DNA from: UBA7957 sp965224675
Lineage (GTDB): Bacteria > Pseudomonadota > Gammaproteobacteria > Granulosicoccales > Granulosicoccaceae
Length of the DNA: 64,000 nt
Assembly (NCBI GenBank): GCA_965224675.1
Contig: CBDDAA010000004.1
Coordinates: 620,001-684,000, forward strand
Direction of reading: 5' to 3'
Numbering within the stretch: the first letter of the stretch is position 1; the number at the start of each line of letters is the position of its first letter. The position numbers and the translations under genes were made by a program. The notes beneath the pieces are model-generated. The model had not been told where the DNA came from and searched no databases. It saw only the letters and a program-made list of their open reading frames with translations. This document shows positions 38,103 to 47,619 of the stretch, piece by piece.

Positions 38103-38154
38103 TAGTGATTCTTTCCCCGCTGCTTAATACCCACTGGCCCGAGCCGACCTTATT

Positions 38155-39522
38155 ATGACAAATCCAGAAATTGCAATCCTGATGCTGTCACTGTTTATCG
38201 TGCTGGTAATGCTTGGTTTTCCAATCGCATTTACCTTGTTAGCAATGGGTGTTGGTTTCGGTTACTACGCGTATTACCAAGCGGGTTCAATTAAGACTAT
38301 TTCCGACGCTTTTGATAACCAGATTTTTTATCTGTTGAATCAAAATACCTACTCGGTCATGGAGAACGACACACTGGTCGCCATACCGCTGTTCCTGTTT
38401 ATGGGCTATGTGGTGGAACGAGCAAACATTGTCAGTCGCTTGTTTTCGTCATTGCAGTTGGCAGCCCGAAATCTTCCAGGCTCGATGGCCATAGCTGCAT
38501 TAATCACCTGCGCTGTTTTTTCCACCGCCAGCGGAATTGTCGGCGCCGTGGTTACCTTGATGGGTTTATTGGCATATCCTGCTATGGTCAACGCAAACTA
38601 CCGTAAAGATTTCAGTGCAGGTGTTATCTGTGCGGGTGGTACGCTGGGTATATTGATACCCCCCTCCATCATGTTAATTGTTTACGCCGCTATTGCCGAA
38701 CTCTCTCCGCTACGCCTGTATGCAGCCGCCGTTTTCCCCGGCTTGCTTTTAGCCGGCCTCTATATTGTTTATGTCATTGTTCGAGTCTGGATAAACCCGT
38801 CGATAGCCCCCAAACCCGATATCAATGAAGATTATTCTCGCAGTAAGATATATCTGCAGTTGCTGACTTCTTTTGTGCCGCTGACGGTGCTGATCATGCT
38901 GGTTCTCGGCTCTATTCTGGGTGGACTGGCAACACCTGCCGAAGCGGCGGCAATGGGTGCACTGGGTGGATTGGTCTTAGCGTTACTCTATCGCTCACTG
39001 ACCTGGATGAAGGTAAAAGAGTCTGTATTCCTGACCGCCAAGGCGACAGCCATGGTTTGTTGGATGTTTGTGGGTTCCTGGACTTTTGCATCCGTATTTT
39101 CCTATCTGGGTGGCCACAGTGTGATAGAGCACTGGGTACTGGCGATGGATCTCGCACCCTGGCAATTTCTGATCATGGCCCAGTTGATTATATTTTTGCT
39201 GGGCTGGCCATTGGAGTGGTCTGAAATTTTGATCATATTCGTACCCATCTTTTTACCCATGCTGGATTTATTCGGTATTAATCCCTATTTTTTCGCCATG
39301 CTGGTCGCTCTGAATTTGCAAACCTCATTTCTAACCCCACCCATGGCCATGTCCGCCTACTATTTGAAAGGCGTGTTGAAAAATCAGATCGAGTTGATGC
39401 AGATATTCCGCGGAATATTACCCTATCTTGCCATTGTCATATTCAGTATGTTCCTGATGTACATGTTCCCGGGTATTGCATTATGGTTGCCGGATGCATT
39501 ATTCGGTCCGTACATTCCCTGA
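38155..39522 (+). CDS. dctM: TRAP transporter large membrane subunit (DctM)
   Basis: A 455-residue protein with about twelve helices; PLFLFMGYVVERA, ASGIVGAVVTLMG, GGTLGILIPPSIMLIVY and ATPAEAAAMGALG are the classic DctM motifs. It is the sodium-coupled transport channel of the TRAP system. It ends 1 bp before the amidase start, so translation is coupled. Confidence 0.92.
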   Translation: MTNPEIAILMLSLFIVLVMLGFPIAFTLLAMGVGFGYYAYYQAGSIKTISDAFDNQIFYLLNQNTYSVMENDTLVAIPLFLFMGYVVERANIVSRLFSSLQLAARNLPGSMAIAALITCAVFSTASGIVGAVVTLMGLLAYPAMVNANYRKDFSAGVICAGGTLGILIPPSIMLIVYAAIAELSPLRLYAAAVFPGLLLAGLYIVYVIVRVWINPSIAPKPDINEDYSRSKIYLQLLTSFVPLTVLIMLVLGSILGGLATPAEAAAMGALGGLVLALLYRSLTWMKVKESVFLTAKATAMVCWMFVGSWTFASVFSYLGGHSVIEHWVLAMDLAPWQFLIMAQLIIFLLGWPLEWSEILIIFVPIFLPMLDLFGINPYFFAMLVALNLQTSFLTPPMAMSAYYLKGVLKNQIELMQIFRGILPYLAIVIFSMFLMYMFPGIALWLPDALFGPYIP

Positions 39523-39523
39523 T

Positions 39524-40855
39524 ATGGCGTATGCAGAAACAGTCAGGCAGTGGTTAGAACTCATAGGGCAGGGCACACTCACGTCTGAGCAGTTGGTGAC
39601 CAACTGCCTGCAAACAATAGAAGCTACTGACGCCAGCCTGAATGCATGGAAACATCTGGATCATGACGCAGCCCTGACACAGGCGAGGGCGCTTGATGAG
39701 CGTCGCCGTGCCGGAAAACCGCTGGGTGAGCTGCACGGTATTCCGATTGGCATCAAAGATATCTTCGACACTGAGCAATACCCGACAGAATACGGAAGCG
39801 TGATTTACGCAGGAAGAAGGCCAGAGGCAGACTCGGCTGTAGTGGAAAAACTACGTGAAGCCGGAGCGGTAATACTGGGTAAAACAGTCTCCACAGAATT
39901 TGCCCATATGCACCCGGCCGAGACACGCAACCCGGTAAATCCCGCTTACAGCCCGGGCGGGTCTTCCAGTGGTTCCGCCGCAGCGGTTGCATCGTTCCAG
40001 GTGTCGCTGGCCATTGGCAGTCAGACCAACGGTTCAACCATCAGACCAGCCTCCTTTTGTGGTGTCTATGGCTTCAAACCTTCGCGTGGAATCATATCGA
40101 GAAGAGGGGTATTGCAGACCTCTGCCACACTGGATCAGGTCGGTGTATTCGGGCAGGATCTGGGGGATCTGGCATTGCTTTGCGATGTACTCAGTGGTTA
40201 TGACGCCAGCGATAGGTTGAGTTATCTGGCTCCACGTCCAAAGATGTTGCAAGGTTATCATTCCCCTGTACCCATCGAACCTAATTTTGTCTGGATCGAT
40301 CTGCCTTATGCGGATCGATTCTCACCGGCGATGAAGGCGGGATGCGAAGAATTGATAGAAGCCCTGGGCGCACATATTGAACGTATCCCTGCACCGCGGT
40401 CTTTCTCTGCATTAATCGAATGCCACAAAATAATCGTTGATTACGAGATGGTTCGTTGCCTGCGTGATGAACGTGAGAATCATTGGCAGAAGCTCAGTGC
40501 TACCCTTCAATCCACACTTTCAACAGCACAAGCATGGACCGATAAACAATATCAGGAGGCGCTGGAAATGATGGCCGCTGCAGAGCGTTGGTTTGAGACC
40601 TTTTTCCATGATTACGATGCCATTATAACGCCTTCAGCGCTGGCTGAAGCACCGCTTTATGGATCAACCGGCGATCCTGTCTGCAGCACTATCTGGACTT
40701 TATGTGGTCTACCGTGTGTGTCCATGCCATTATTGGCTGGAAAGAATGACTTACCCTTGGGTGTACAGCTTGTAGCGGGTGTACAGCAAGATGATCGCCT
40801 GTTACGAACAACCCGGTGGTTATTAGATTATTTACGTTCAGCAACTGATATTTAA
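39524..40855 (+). CDS. Amidase-signature enzyme
   Basis: Starting at ATG 39524 (a longer frame begins at 39476 inside dctM), this is a 443-residue amidase. The Ser-Ser-Lys triad is visible: Lys in GIPIGIKDIFDT, and the glycine/serine-rich YSPGGSSSGSAAAVA with SNGSTIRPAS-type nucleophile (here QTNGSTIRPASFCG). Related to GatA and to allophanate or mandelamide hydrolases; without gatB/gatC it is a catabolic amidase. Position suggests it acts on, or produces, the TRAP substrate. Confidence 0.88.
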   Translation: MAYAETVRQWLELIGQGTLTSEQLVTNCLQTIEATDASLNAWKHLDHDAALTQARALDERRRAGKPLGELHGIPIGIKDIFDTEQYPTEYGSVIYAGRRPEADSAVVEKLREAGAVILGKTVSTEFAHMHPAETRNPVNPAYSPGGSSSGSAAAVASFQVSLAIGSQTNGSTIRPASFCGVYGFKPSRGIISRRGVLQTSATLDQVGVFGQDLGDLALLCDVLSGYDASDRLSYLAPRPKMLQGYHSPVPIEPNFVWIDLPYADRFSPAMKAGCEELIEALGAHIERIPAPRSFSALIECHKIIVDYEMVRCLRDERENHWQKLSATLQSTLSTAQAWTDKQYQEALEMMAAAERWFETFFHDYDAIITPSALAEAPLYGSTGDPVCSTIWTLCGLPCVSMPLLAGKNDLPLGVQLVAGVQQDDRLLRTTRWLLDYLRSATDI

Positions 40856-40871
40856 TTGTGAGGAAACCATT

Positions 40872-41075
40872 ATGCTTTCAAGACGCACAAAGCTGATCAC
40901 CGGATTGATCGGTTTGCTGGTAATCTCTACCTTTATAATCGGACTTTCTTATAGTATTTCAACCGGATTTGCTGGTTTTGTGGGCGGTCTGCCGTTTGCG
41001 GTTATTGCTGTCATTGTGCTGTCCATGGTGGCCTATGACTTCTGGGATGAATGTGTACGAAAGAATAAAAACTGA
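40872..41075 (+). CDS. Small two-helix membrane protein
   Basis: A 67-residue protein with two hydrophobic helices (about 8-30 and 36-54) and a charged C-terminus (FWDECVRKNKN). GAGGAAACC supports the start. It is in line with the TRAP/amidase operon. I recognise no family. Confidence 0.7.
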   Translation: MLSRRTKLITGLIGLLVISTFIIGLSYSISTGFAGFVGGLPFAVIAVIVLSMVAYDFWDECVRKNKN

Positions 41076-41115
41076 TTTGAAAATAGTTATGAACATTATT
41101 TGATTGGGAAATACT

Positions 41116-42081
41116 ATGGATTCCAAGCCGGTTCTGTGGATAACACGCAAGCTCTCTGCGAATACGCAAGCCAGGGCAAAACGTGACTACGAAGTCATTC
41201 TCAACCCTGCAGATGGCTTAAGCTCAGCCGCGCACATCATAAGCATGAGCCACAAGGTAGACGCCATAATTCCCTGTCATTCAGAAGTATTTTCTGCCGA
41301 TGTCGTCACCCAACTCGGTGAGCGGGTTAAGATTATTGCGAACTATTCCGTCGGTGTGGATCACTGTGATTTGCCTGCATTTAAGGCCCGGGGTATAACC
41401 GTCACCAATACGCCAGACGTGTTATCCGACGCCACAGCAGAGGTTGCAATATTGCTGTTATTGGGCGCTGCAAGACGTGCGGTCGAGGGTGAACATCTGG
41501 TAAGAGAGGCTCGCTGGTCTTCATGGAGTCCATCGTTTATGGTGGGTCAACAGGTCACTGCTAAACGCCTTGGCATAATAGGCATGGGCAGGGTAGGCCA
41601 GGTAGTGGCCAAACGTGCAAAAGGATTTGATATGGAGGTACACTACTACAACCGTAGTCGCCTTGATCCTGAACTGGAGCGTGGAGCGATCTATCACGAC
41701 AGTCTGGATTCACTCTTACCCTTAGCCCAGTTCCTGTCCTTAAATTGCCCGGCAACCGAGCAAACCCGCGGTATCATGGACCGTTCTGCATTCTCAAAAT
41801 TACCCGATGGCGCAATCCTGGTGAATACGGCGCGTGGTGCCCTGGTCGATGAAAATGCATTTTTAAATGCAATTAAAACCGGCAAGCTTGCGGCGGCGGG
41901 GTTGGATTGTTTTGCCAGCGAGCCGGGTGGAAACCCGGAATTTGCCCAGTATGAAAATATTTTTATGCTGCCGCACATCGGCAGCGCAACTCATGAAACG
42001 CGGGACGCAATGGGTTTTCGTGCCCTGGATAATCTGGATGCCTATTTCTCGGGAGGCACACCGAAAGATCGGGTGGCTTGA
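41116..42081 (+). CDS. D-2-hydroxyacid dehydrogenase (glyoxylate/hydroxypyruvate reductase-like)
   Basis: The likely start is ATG 41116 (a TTG lies at 41104), giving 321 residues. It contains the NAD(P)-binding segment LGIIGMGRVGQVVAKRAKGF and the catalytic residues: Arg in LVNTARGALVDE, Glu in DCFASEPG and His in LPHIGSATHE. NYSVGVDHCDLPAFKARG is the usual substrate-loop start. It converts 2-hydroxyacids and 2-oxoacids, and as the last gene of the TRAP operon it probably processes an imported organic acid. Confidence 0.9.
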   Translation: MDSKPVLWITRKLSANTQARAKRDYEVILNPADGLSSAAHIISMSHKVDAIIPCHSEVFSADVVTQLGERVKIIANYSVGVDHCDLPAFKARGITVTNTPDVLSDATAEVAILLLLGAARRAVEGEHLVREARWSSWSPSFMVGQQVTAKRLGIIGMGRVGQVVAKRAKGFDMEVHYYNRSRLDPELERGAIYHDSLDSLLPLAQFLSLNCPATEQTRGIMDRSAFSKLPDGAILVNTARGALVDENAFLNAIKTGKLAAAGLDCFASEPGGNPEFAQYENIFMLPHIGSATHETRDAMGFRALDNLDAYFSGGTPKDRVA

Positions 42082-42114
42082 GTTTTTGTCACACTGGAAA
42101 AAACTTTCTCTGAC

Positions 42115-43080
42115 TCAATTGTTAGCGACATGATTTTTTAGAAAACCAAGAATCTTCTCTGCTACCTCTTCCCCTGCATCTTCTTGTACGTAATGTCCCG
42201 CATTTTTGATGAGATGAAAATCAGCATTCTGCAACACACGGGCAATGTGTTCACCCTCTTCTGGCTTCCAGGCCATATCCCCGTCTGGAAAAATGACAGT
42301 AGCTGGCACATTCCACTGTTCAAGGGTTGTCCGTATCTCATCAGTGTAGGCTGCATTTTCATGTTGCCGATGATTGGGGATGGCCTTGGCAAAAGCAGCG
42401 ACAGCGGCACGGCTACCGGCTTTATCATTGGGCAAACGGTATTGTTCCATCGCCGATGGATCCACAGGTCGCCTGAAACCAGCCCCGAGTGCCTTTGACG
42501 GGTTGCCGGTACGCCATTTCATCCAGACAAAACTGCGGAACACATCAAGACGGTTGACGAGAAAGGATGAGAGTCCACCACTTTTGAAGAGGATTTCATA
42601 AATCTTGGGCAAAGGACTGGTAATAATCCCTTCACGCTTGCGCTCAGACTGATTTTTTGGGAAGCGCTCAATAAAGGTGTTCAATAGCACAATACCGGCA
42701 ATGTTATCCTGATTCTGTATTGCGTAACGCAAACTGATGGGGCCTCCCCAATCCTGAGCAACGATGACGATATTTTTTAACGCCAGTTTCTTCATCAGTT
42801 TTTCCATCAACCCAACATGCCTTTGTAATGTATGCTGACTTTCATCTTGTGGCTTGTCTGACAAACCGAACCCCATCAGGTCAGGCGCGACACAACGGTA
42901 ACCGGCTTTCAACAGTGGTGGAATGACCTTCCGATAAACATATGACCACATCGGCATACCGTGCATTAGCCAAATAACCGGGCGGTCTTCTCTTTTCGGG
43001 CCTTCATCTACATAGTGCAAACGAATGCTATCAATTATCAGATAATTTTCTTTAAACGGGAATTCAAAACGATTTTTCAT
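42115..43080 (-). CDS. Haloalkane dehalogenase-like alpha/beta hydrolase
   Basis: A 321-residue alpha/beta hydrolase close to haloalkane dehalogenase subfamily I: HGMPMWSYVYRKVIPPLL (oxyanion loop, HGEPTWSY-like), PDLMGFGLSDKP, nucleophile Asp in VAQDWGGPISLRYA, and catalytic His in NAGHYVQEDAGEE. The halide-binding Trp follows the nucleophile (DWGGP), as in true dehalogenases. Epoxide hydrolases share this layout, so activity is probable but not certain. It is transcribed divergently from the epimerase/tetR pair across the paired operators at 43099-43140. Confidence 0.82.
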   Translation of the reverse strand: MKNRFEFPFKENYLIIDSIRLHYVDEGPKREDRPVIWLMHGMPMWSYVYRKVIPPLLKAGYRCVAPDLMGFGLSDKPQDESQHTLQRHVGLMEKLMKKLALKNIVIVAQDWGGPISLRYAIQNQDNIAGIVLLNTFIERFPKNQSERKREGIITSPLPKIYEILFKSGGLSSFLVNRLDVFRSFVWMKWRTGNPSKALGAGFRRPVDPSAMEQYRLPNDKAGSRAAVAAFAKAIPNHRQHENAAYTDEIRTTLEQWNVPATVIFPDGDMAWKPEEGEHIARVLQNADFHLIKNAGHYVQEDAGEEVAEKILGFLKNHVANN

Positions 43081-43098
43081 ACTATGCCCTTTGACATA

Positions 43099-43140
43099 TT
43101 AAGATGATCGTCTTAATATTAATTCAGACAATCATCTTAA
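43099..43140. promoter_or_regulatory. Twin TetR-type operators between divergent genes
   Basis: TTAAGATGATCGTCTTAA (43099-43116) and TTCAGACAATCATCTTAA (43123-43140) are imperfect 18-bp palindromes of the same consensus, centre to centre 24 bp. TTGACA at 43091-43096 is a possible -35 of the plus-strand unit. The TetR gene at 44180 is the natural binder. Confidence 0.7.
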
Positions 43141-43156
43141 TCAAGAGGAACTGCAT

Positions 43157-44164
43157 ATGAAAACGATACTTGTTACCGGAGCTAATGGCTTCATCGGCAT
43201 TCATGCGTTAAATTGGTTATCAAAACAATCTGATATTCGGCTCATCGCAGCTTGTAGGGACAAGGCCAAGCTCCCAACCGACTTCGCTGGCGAGGTTCGT
43301 ATGGGAGATGCCCGTGATGATGCCTATTTAAATGAATTACTGGATGGCGTAGATGTTGTAGTGAATGCAATGTCATGGACGTCATTGTATGGACATAAAA
43401 AGCAATCGAATGAGCTGTTTTACCAACCGACCGTAAAACTTATTGAAGCGTACATGCAAAGCGGTACCCGTTGTTTCGTCAATATCAGCACGACATCGGT
43501 CGCTGCGCCAGAACATGCAGAAGACGCACTATCAAAAGGGATACCTCGTGATTTCTGGCCCCATATGAACAATATAATCAAGATTGAAGATAGGCTACGC
43601 AAAGAAGCATCAACAGAAAAAACGATGGTCAATTTACGTCTGGGTCTCTTCGTCGGTGAACATTATGGACTGGGTTTACTGCCTATACTGCTACCACGAC
43701 TCAAAACCCATTTGGTTCCTTGGGTGCAAGGTGGAAAGACCGAAATGCCGCTGACGGACGGACGTGATTTGGGTCAAGCAATAGGGCGCGCTGCGCTAGC
43801 AAAAAACCTGCAAGGTTTTCAGTCATTCAATGTCGTTGGGCAGGAGATACCGACGGTACGGGATGTCATCACATTTCTGCACAAGGAATTCGGGTTTCCG
43901 AAACCTCATTTCAGTGTGCCGTTCTGGATGGCTTACCCATTTGCATGGCTGATGGAAAAACTTGATGCCGTTGTACCATGGGAACCTTTAATCGTTCGTA
44001 GCGTCGTGCATCTTCTAGAAAACACTCACGTCAACAATGACAGGGCAACAGAAGTGCTTGGTTATCAGCCAAAATACCACTGGCAGGATGCCGTCCGTTT
44101 ACAGATAGAGGAAATGAAGCCGCATCTAGCAAGCCCTATGAGCATGGCGAAGGCAGTTAAATAA
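43157..44164 (+). CDS. NAD(P)-dependent epimerase/dehydratase family protein
   Basis: A 335-residue extended SDR. The coenzyme motif TGANGFIGIHALNWL opens the protein, with GVDVVVNAMSW after it. The catalytic Tyr/Lys pair of the classic family is not seen at the usual place (NNIIKIEDRLRKE instead of YxxxK), so it may be an atypical member. It is co-transcribed with tetR (15-bp gap). Confidence 0.8.
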   Translation: MKTILVTGANGFIGIHALNWLSKQSDIRLIAACRDKAKLPTDFAGEVRMGDARDDAYLNELLDGVDVVVNAMSWTSLYGHKKQSNELFYQPTVKLIEAYMQSGTRCFVNISTTSVAAPEHAEDALSKGIPRDFWPHMNNIIKIEDRLRKEASTEKTMVNLRLGLFVGEHYGLGLLPILLPRLKTHLVPWVQGGKTEMPLTDGRDLGQAIGRAALAKNLQGFQSFNVVGQEIPTVRDVITFLHKEFGFPKPHFSVPFWMAYPFAWLMEKLDAVVPWEPLIVRSVVHLLENTHVNNDRATEVLGYQPKYHWQDAVRLQIEEMKPHLASPMSMAKAVK

Positions 44165-44179
44165 GTCTATTATCTGACC

Positions 44180-44758
44180 ATGGCAACCCACGAAAAAACA
44201 GAGCAGGTCAGGCTTAAAATCATCAAAGCCACAGATGATTTGCTCTACCACAAAGGATTTAACCTGATGTCTTTCAGCGACATTGCTGATGCATCAGGTA
44301 TACCCAGAGGCAATCTCAATTATCACTTCAAGACTAAACATGAAGTACTAAAAAGCGTTATCGAACACCGCCTTCAACAAATGAAATCCATGCTGGAAGA
44401 ATGGGACAAGACCCTGCCCACACCGCTTGAACGGCTTAAACGTTACGCACGAATATCCATTAACGAACTAGAAAATGTCACCCACTTTGGTTGTCCGATG
44501 GGCTCGCTAAATACTGAGTTAGGCAAAATACAACCGCAACTGCAATCAATTAGCCAGATGCAGTTTGACTTGTTCAGGGAATGGCTAAAGCTGCAATTTC
44601 AGGCATTTGTCCCCCATCGAAAAGCGGATCATTTAACCATGCATATGTTAGTGCTTACACAAGGTATCGCAACTATGTCCCATGTTTATGGTGATCAATT
44701 ATTGATTAAGCGCGAGGTTGAGGGCATAGTTGCTTGGCTTGATGGCTTGATGGCTTGA
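44180..44758 (+). CDS. TetR-family repressor
   Basis: A 192-residue regulator with an N-terminal helix-turn-helix (residues about 10-57, IIKATDDLLYHKGFNLMSFS, then GIPRGNLNYHFKTKHEVL). The ligand domain contains CPMGSLNTEL, typical of the subgroup that controls reductases and dehalogenase-like enzymes. The last codons and stop lie inside an 8-bp tandem repeat. It probably controls the divergent 42.1-44.2 kb genes through the twin operators. Confidence 0.88.
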   Translation: MATHEKTEQVRLKIIKATDDLLYHKGFNLMSFSDIADASGIPRGNLNYHFKTKHEVLKSVIEHRLQQMKSMLEEWDKTLPTPLERLKRYARISINELENVTHFGCPMGSLNTELGKIQPQLQSISQMQFDLFREWLKLQFQAFVPHRKADHLTMHMLVLTQGIATMSHVYGDQLLIKREVEGIVAWLDGLMA

Positions 44759-44775
44759 TGGCTTGATGGTTTGAA
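44736..44775 (+). repeat. 8-bp tandem repeat across the tetR stop codon
   Basis: Four perfect GGCTTGAT units (44736-44767) and a degenerate fifth. The tetR TGA (44756-44758) is within the third unit. Because 8 is not a multiple of 3, repeat-number change would alter the C-terminus. Confidence 0.9.
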
Positions 44776-44837
44776 GCTAAACTCCATGATTTTTCAAGTG
44801 CTCATGCATAACAGTAAAATTATGCAGAACGTTTTCT

Positions 44838-45476
44838 TTATAACCGCTCACTCAAAGCTAGACGAACCCCCAGCCCTATAAATAAAGTACCTAGACCTCT
44901 ATCCATCCAGGCAGCTACCTGAGAATTTTGGCTGAGATATCTTGTTAATCTTGCACCCAAGATAACCAATGGAGGTTCAATGAATGCAGCTATGACAATA
45001 ATAAGGGCGCCATGTAAAAACAACTGAGCATTTGCAGGACCTGCACCAACAACCACAAACTGCGGTAGGAATGCCAAAAAGAAGATAGCAACTTTTGGGT
45101 TTAGCGCCGCTACAAGAACTCCCTGTCGAAAGATTTTCATGTTCGATAATTGTTTTACATCAGATTCGGTAGAATACGGTGCACCACCAGATCTTAAAGC
45201 TTGGATCCCTAACCAAATAAGATAAGCAGCACCAACCCATTTGACCAAAGTGAAAGCAGTAGCTGAAGTGGCTAATATTGCTGATAACCCTACAGCTGCA
45301 AGTAAAACATGCAAAAATGTTCCACTCCAAATACCCAACATTGCGGCAAACCCTGAACGCTGACCATTCTTTGCAGTTTGCGCCAGTATAAATGCGATAT
45401 CAGGACCGGGCGAGAGATTCAATAGTACAGCGGCTAAAAAGAATGTGCTCCAATGAGCGAATGTGTAATCAAACAT
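44838..45476 (-). CDS. LysE/RhtB-family amino acid exporter
   Basis: A 212-residue protein with six predicted helices and the LysE start signature LNLSPGPDIAFILAQTAKNG, plus ALNPKVAIFFLAFLPQFV. The family exports amino acids or derivatives such as threonine and homoserine lactone; the substrate is unknown. It is the first of a row of minus-strand genes interpreted as integron cassettes. Confidence 0.9.
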   Translation of the reverse strand: MFDYTFAHWSTFFLAAVLLNLSPGPDIAFILAQTAKNGQRSGFAAMLGIWSGTFLHVLLAAVGLSAILATSATAFTLVKWVGAAYLIWLGIQALRSGGAPYSTESDVKQLSNMKIFRQGVLVAALNPKVAIFFLAFLPQFVVVGAGPANAQLFLHGALIIVIAAFIEPPLVILGARLTRYLSQNSQVAAWMDRGLGTLFIGLGVRLALSERL

Positions 45477-45524
45477 GTTCTTTCATCGTCCAAGTTAAAA
45501 GGATATGTGTAAGTTCAGCATAAT

Positions 45525-45680
45525 GAGGTTGCAGGAAATGTTCAAATCAGCCAGAAATCTGCCCTCGTTAATATTAGTTAAGTTCAGGTTATTGTGCCAC
45601 TTATTCGTTATAAATCCATTACTATCGAATTAGCGTCTCTCAATAGACTTGTATTGTATAATATCTTTATTCAATGGTAT
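45525..45680. mobile_element. Degenerate IS1182-family end
   Basis: GAGGTTGCAGGAAA followed by ATTGTGCCACTTATTCG and AGACTTGTATTGT parallels, in order and spacing, the left end of the IS at 46231 (GAGGCTGTAGGAAAA, ATTGTGCCACTTTTTTA, CGACTTGTATTGT). No transposase remains. Confidence 0.55.
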
Positions 45681-45721
45681 TACAAGCCGTGTATTTGAAA
45701 TGTCCGTGTTTATTGGCTTTG

Positions 45722-46195
45722 TTATGTGGCAGCACCATCAGTTTTTCTCGCTGTGATACTAACCTCTGAAGGAGCATATTCATCATATTTTGGAATACCT
45801 TCATTGATTGTTTCTATAGGAGATTTGGACGAAACGAAAATATGTTTTTCACTTTCTTTGGGATGTTGAGGGATTGCACCATTATCAAGAGTTGCAGGCA
45901 TATACCACATGACCCCAGGATTGTGATCATGCTCTGCGAACAAATGGCAACCGCATGTTTGACAAAAATGCCAGTGTGCCAAAGGGCTGCGATAAATTGA
46001 TAAATTTTCTGTTCCTTTCGTAATTTCAATATCGCCACGGCGCACATATGCATAAGTAGCAAATAGTGAACCATGAAGCCGGCGACATCTTGAGCAATGA
46101 CAATGGTATAGCTCTTCAGCTGGTGCTTTGACATCGTAAGCGACGCTACCGCACTCACATTGACCAGAAATTGGACTAAATATTGAATTACTCAT
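45722..46195 (-). CDS. GFA-domain (Mss4-like) protein
   Basis: A 157-residue zinc protein of the glutathione-dependent formaldehyde-activating family: GQCECGSVAYDV, YHCHCSRCRRLHGS and HFCQTCGCHLFAE provide paired Cys motifs. GFA-family annotation covers many functions, and formaldehyde activity is not implied. It lies between two IS1182 ends in the putative cassette array. Confidence 0.88.
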   Translation of the reverse strand: MSNSIFSPISGQCECGSVAYDVKAPAEELYHCHCSRCRRLHGSLFATYAYVRRGDIEITKGTENLSIYRSPLAHWHFCQTCGCHLFAEHDHNPGVMWYMPATLDNGAIPQHPKESEKHIFVSSKSPIETINEGIPKYDEYAPSEVSITARKTDGAAT

Positions 46196-46230
46196 AAAAC
46201 GACTTTCTCTGAAATCTATTTAGCCACATA

Positions 46231-47301
46231 ACGAGGCTGTAGGAAAAGCTTATAGCAGCCAAAATTTTCTCCTGACCAATAACCTTGATACGCATACATT
46301 ATTGTGCCACTTTTTTACGTCAAATTCACTGTTTTCAATTTACAGCTCTCTTTCGACTTGTATTGTTCTTGTTTCTATCTTGTTCTGTGCCCATTTCGAC
46401 CCTCATGCCGATAATTCTCCGTAATTCGACAACTTTTCTATATTATGTACCATACAGTATAGTTTCCATTGAATACCGACTTTCTTCTTTCCTCGCATAC
46501 TAAACCGATTAAGCTTCTTGTTCGTGCCTATATTGCCAAAAACAGGTTGACCGTCAGGGATGGTGGAAATGCAGATCATGCAGGAGCAATTATCTGCCAA
46601 CGACTGACATCCTGTGACTATAGATGTGCTTGCCCAGAACACTATCCACTCTTTCCTTCATCCAATCTGTATAGCTTGGTGATTTAGTACTTTTCTTTAG
46701 TATAAATGAGACCTGTCTTCCCTTGCCTTTTCGGTGGTCAGCTGAGGATGGGTTTCGCATACATTTATTCTTTAGCGAACGGTGCCTGCATTGGTTTACC
46801 CTACCTTCGAAGAAGGCATTCTCATTGCCCAGCAAGCCTTGTTCGTTACAGACAAGCAGGATTTGTTCAAACAGGGATTCGATCTGTTCTGGATGTCTAC
46901 TGACGAACTCAGCTAGGGTTGTGAAGTGGGGTGCTGTCTGACACGACAGCGCCATAAAGATGATATTGGTTTTACAACACCACTGAACCTCTCGACTGGA
47001 GGTGATGCCCTTTGAGTAGGCAAACAGTATGATTTTCAGTAAAAGAGCGGGATCGTAAGCCGGACAACCCGTTTCGTCATTTTTGTACTTGGGGTAGAAC
47101 ACCGACAAGTCCAGCTTATTATCGACCAGATAGTGAACGGCATGTTCGAAGGTGCCAGGCTGTAGTTGATCTTTATAGTTTATGACAACCATGGCATCTT
47201 GATTGTAATCGTAGGGCTTGAATCTGGGCATGGAAATGACTCCATTTTCGATCACCAATTTTAACAGATTTTTGCTGTTTTAGGGTTTTTCCTACAGCCT
47301 C
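46231..47301 (-). mobile_element. IS1182-family element, internally deleted
   Basis: Inverted ends GAGGCTGTAGGAAAA (46232-46246) and TTTTTCCTACAGCCTC (47286-47301) bound a transposase remnant. The minus-strand frame 47258-46590 has the N-terminal domain (FKPYDYNQDAMVVINYKDQL, then YPALLLKIILFAYSKGITSS-like) and then jumps to a C-terminal part (KCMRNPSSADHRKGKGRQVS); the rest (PVFGNIGTNKKLNRFSMRGK) lies in another frame. The catalytic central region of about 150 residues is missing, so it cannot transpose alone. Confidence 0.8.
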
Positions 47302-47383
47302 AACGCTGATGCTAACCGGCCATTTGTACAGAGTGCAGCGAAGCGAAACGAAACGAAACGGCGTATAAATGGTCGGGTTGAGC
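47298..47383 (-). other. attC-like site of the first BrnTA cassette
   Basis: Read on the minus strand, GCTCAAC (RYYYAAC core) starts directly at the brnA stop, followed by CCGACCATTTATAC, a variable centre and the partner arm GTACAAATGGCCGG, ending in GCGTTGAGG. The arms pair imperfectly with extra bases, as in attC sites. The IS1182 end abuts its far side. Confidence 0.6.
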
Positions 47384-47619
47384 TACTTGTTAGCAACTTT
47401 TTCTTCAAGACGCTCGACTAGCCAAAGTTTAATTATAGATTGACGTGTTACACCAACACGACTTGCTTCTCTATCTAGTGAGTCAATTACCCAAGAAGGA
47501 AAATCTACATTGATTCTTTTTTGTTTTTGATTCGGGCGTTTGATAGTAGATAAATCAAGGTCATCAATAATGTCTTGTTTGTTATCATCAAATTTTTTAT
47601 CAAAGTTCTTAGCTTTCAT
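47383..47619 (-). CDS. brnA: BrnA/CopG-type antitoxin
   Basis: A 78-residue ribbon-helix-helix antitoxin (IKRPNQKQKRINVDFPSWVI, SLDREASRVGVTRQSIIKLW). It overlaps the end of the brnT fragment by 11 bp, the usual BrnTA order. Its stop codon sits at the boundary of an attC-like site. Its toxin partner is decapitated. Confidence 0.8.
   Translation of the reverse strand: MKAKNFDKKFDDNKQDIIDDLDLSTIKRPNQKQKRINVDFPSWVIDSLDREASRVGVTRQSIIKLWLVERLEEKVANK

Noticed and set aside
42081..42115. Bidirectional terminator between the convergent dehydrogenase and hydrolase genes
   Set aside because: Only a weak A/T-rich stem (AGTTTTT / AAAAACT) is present; not strong enough to list as a feature.
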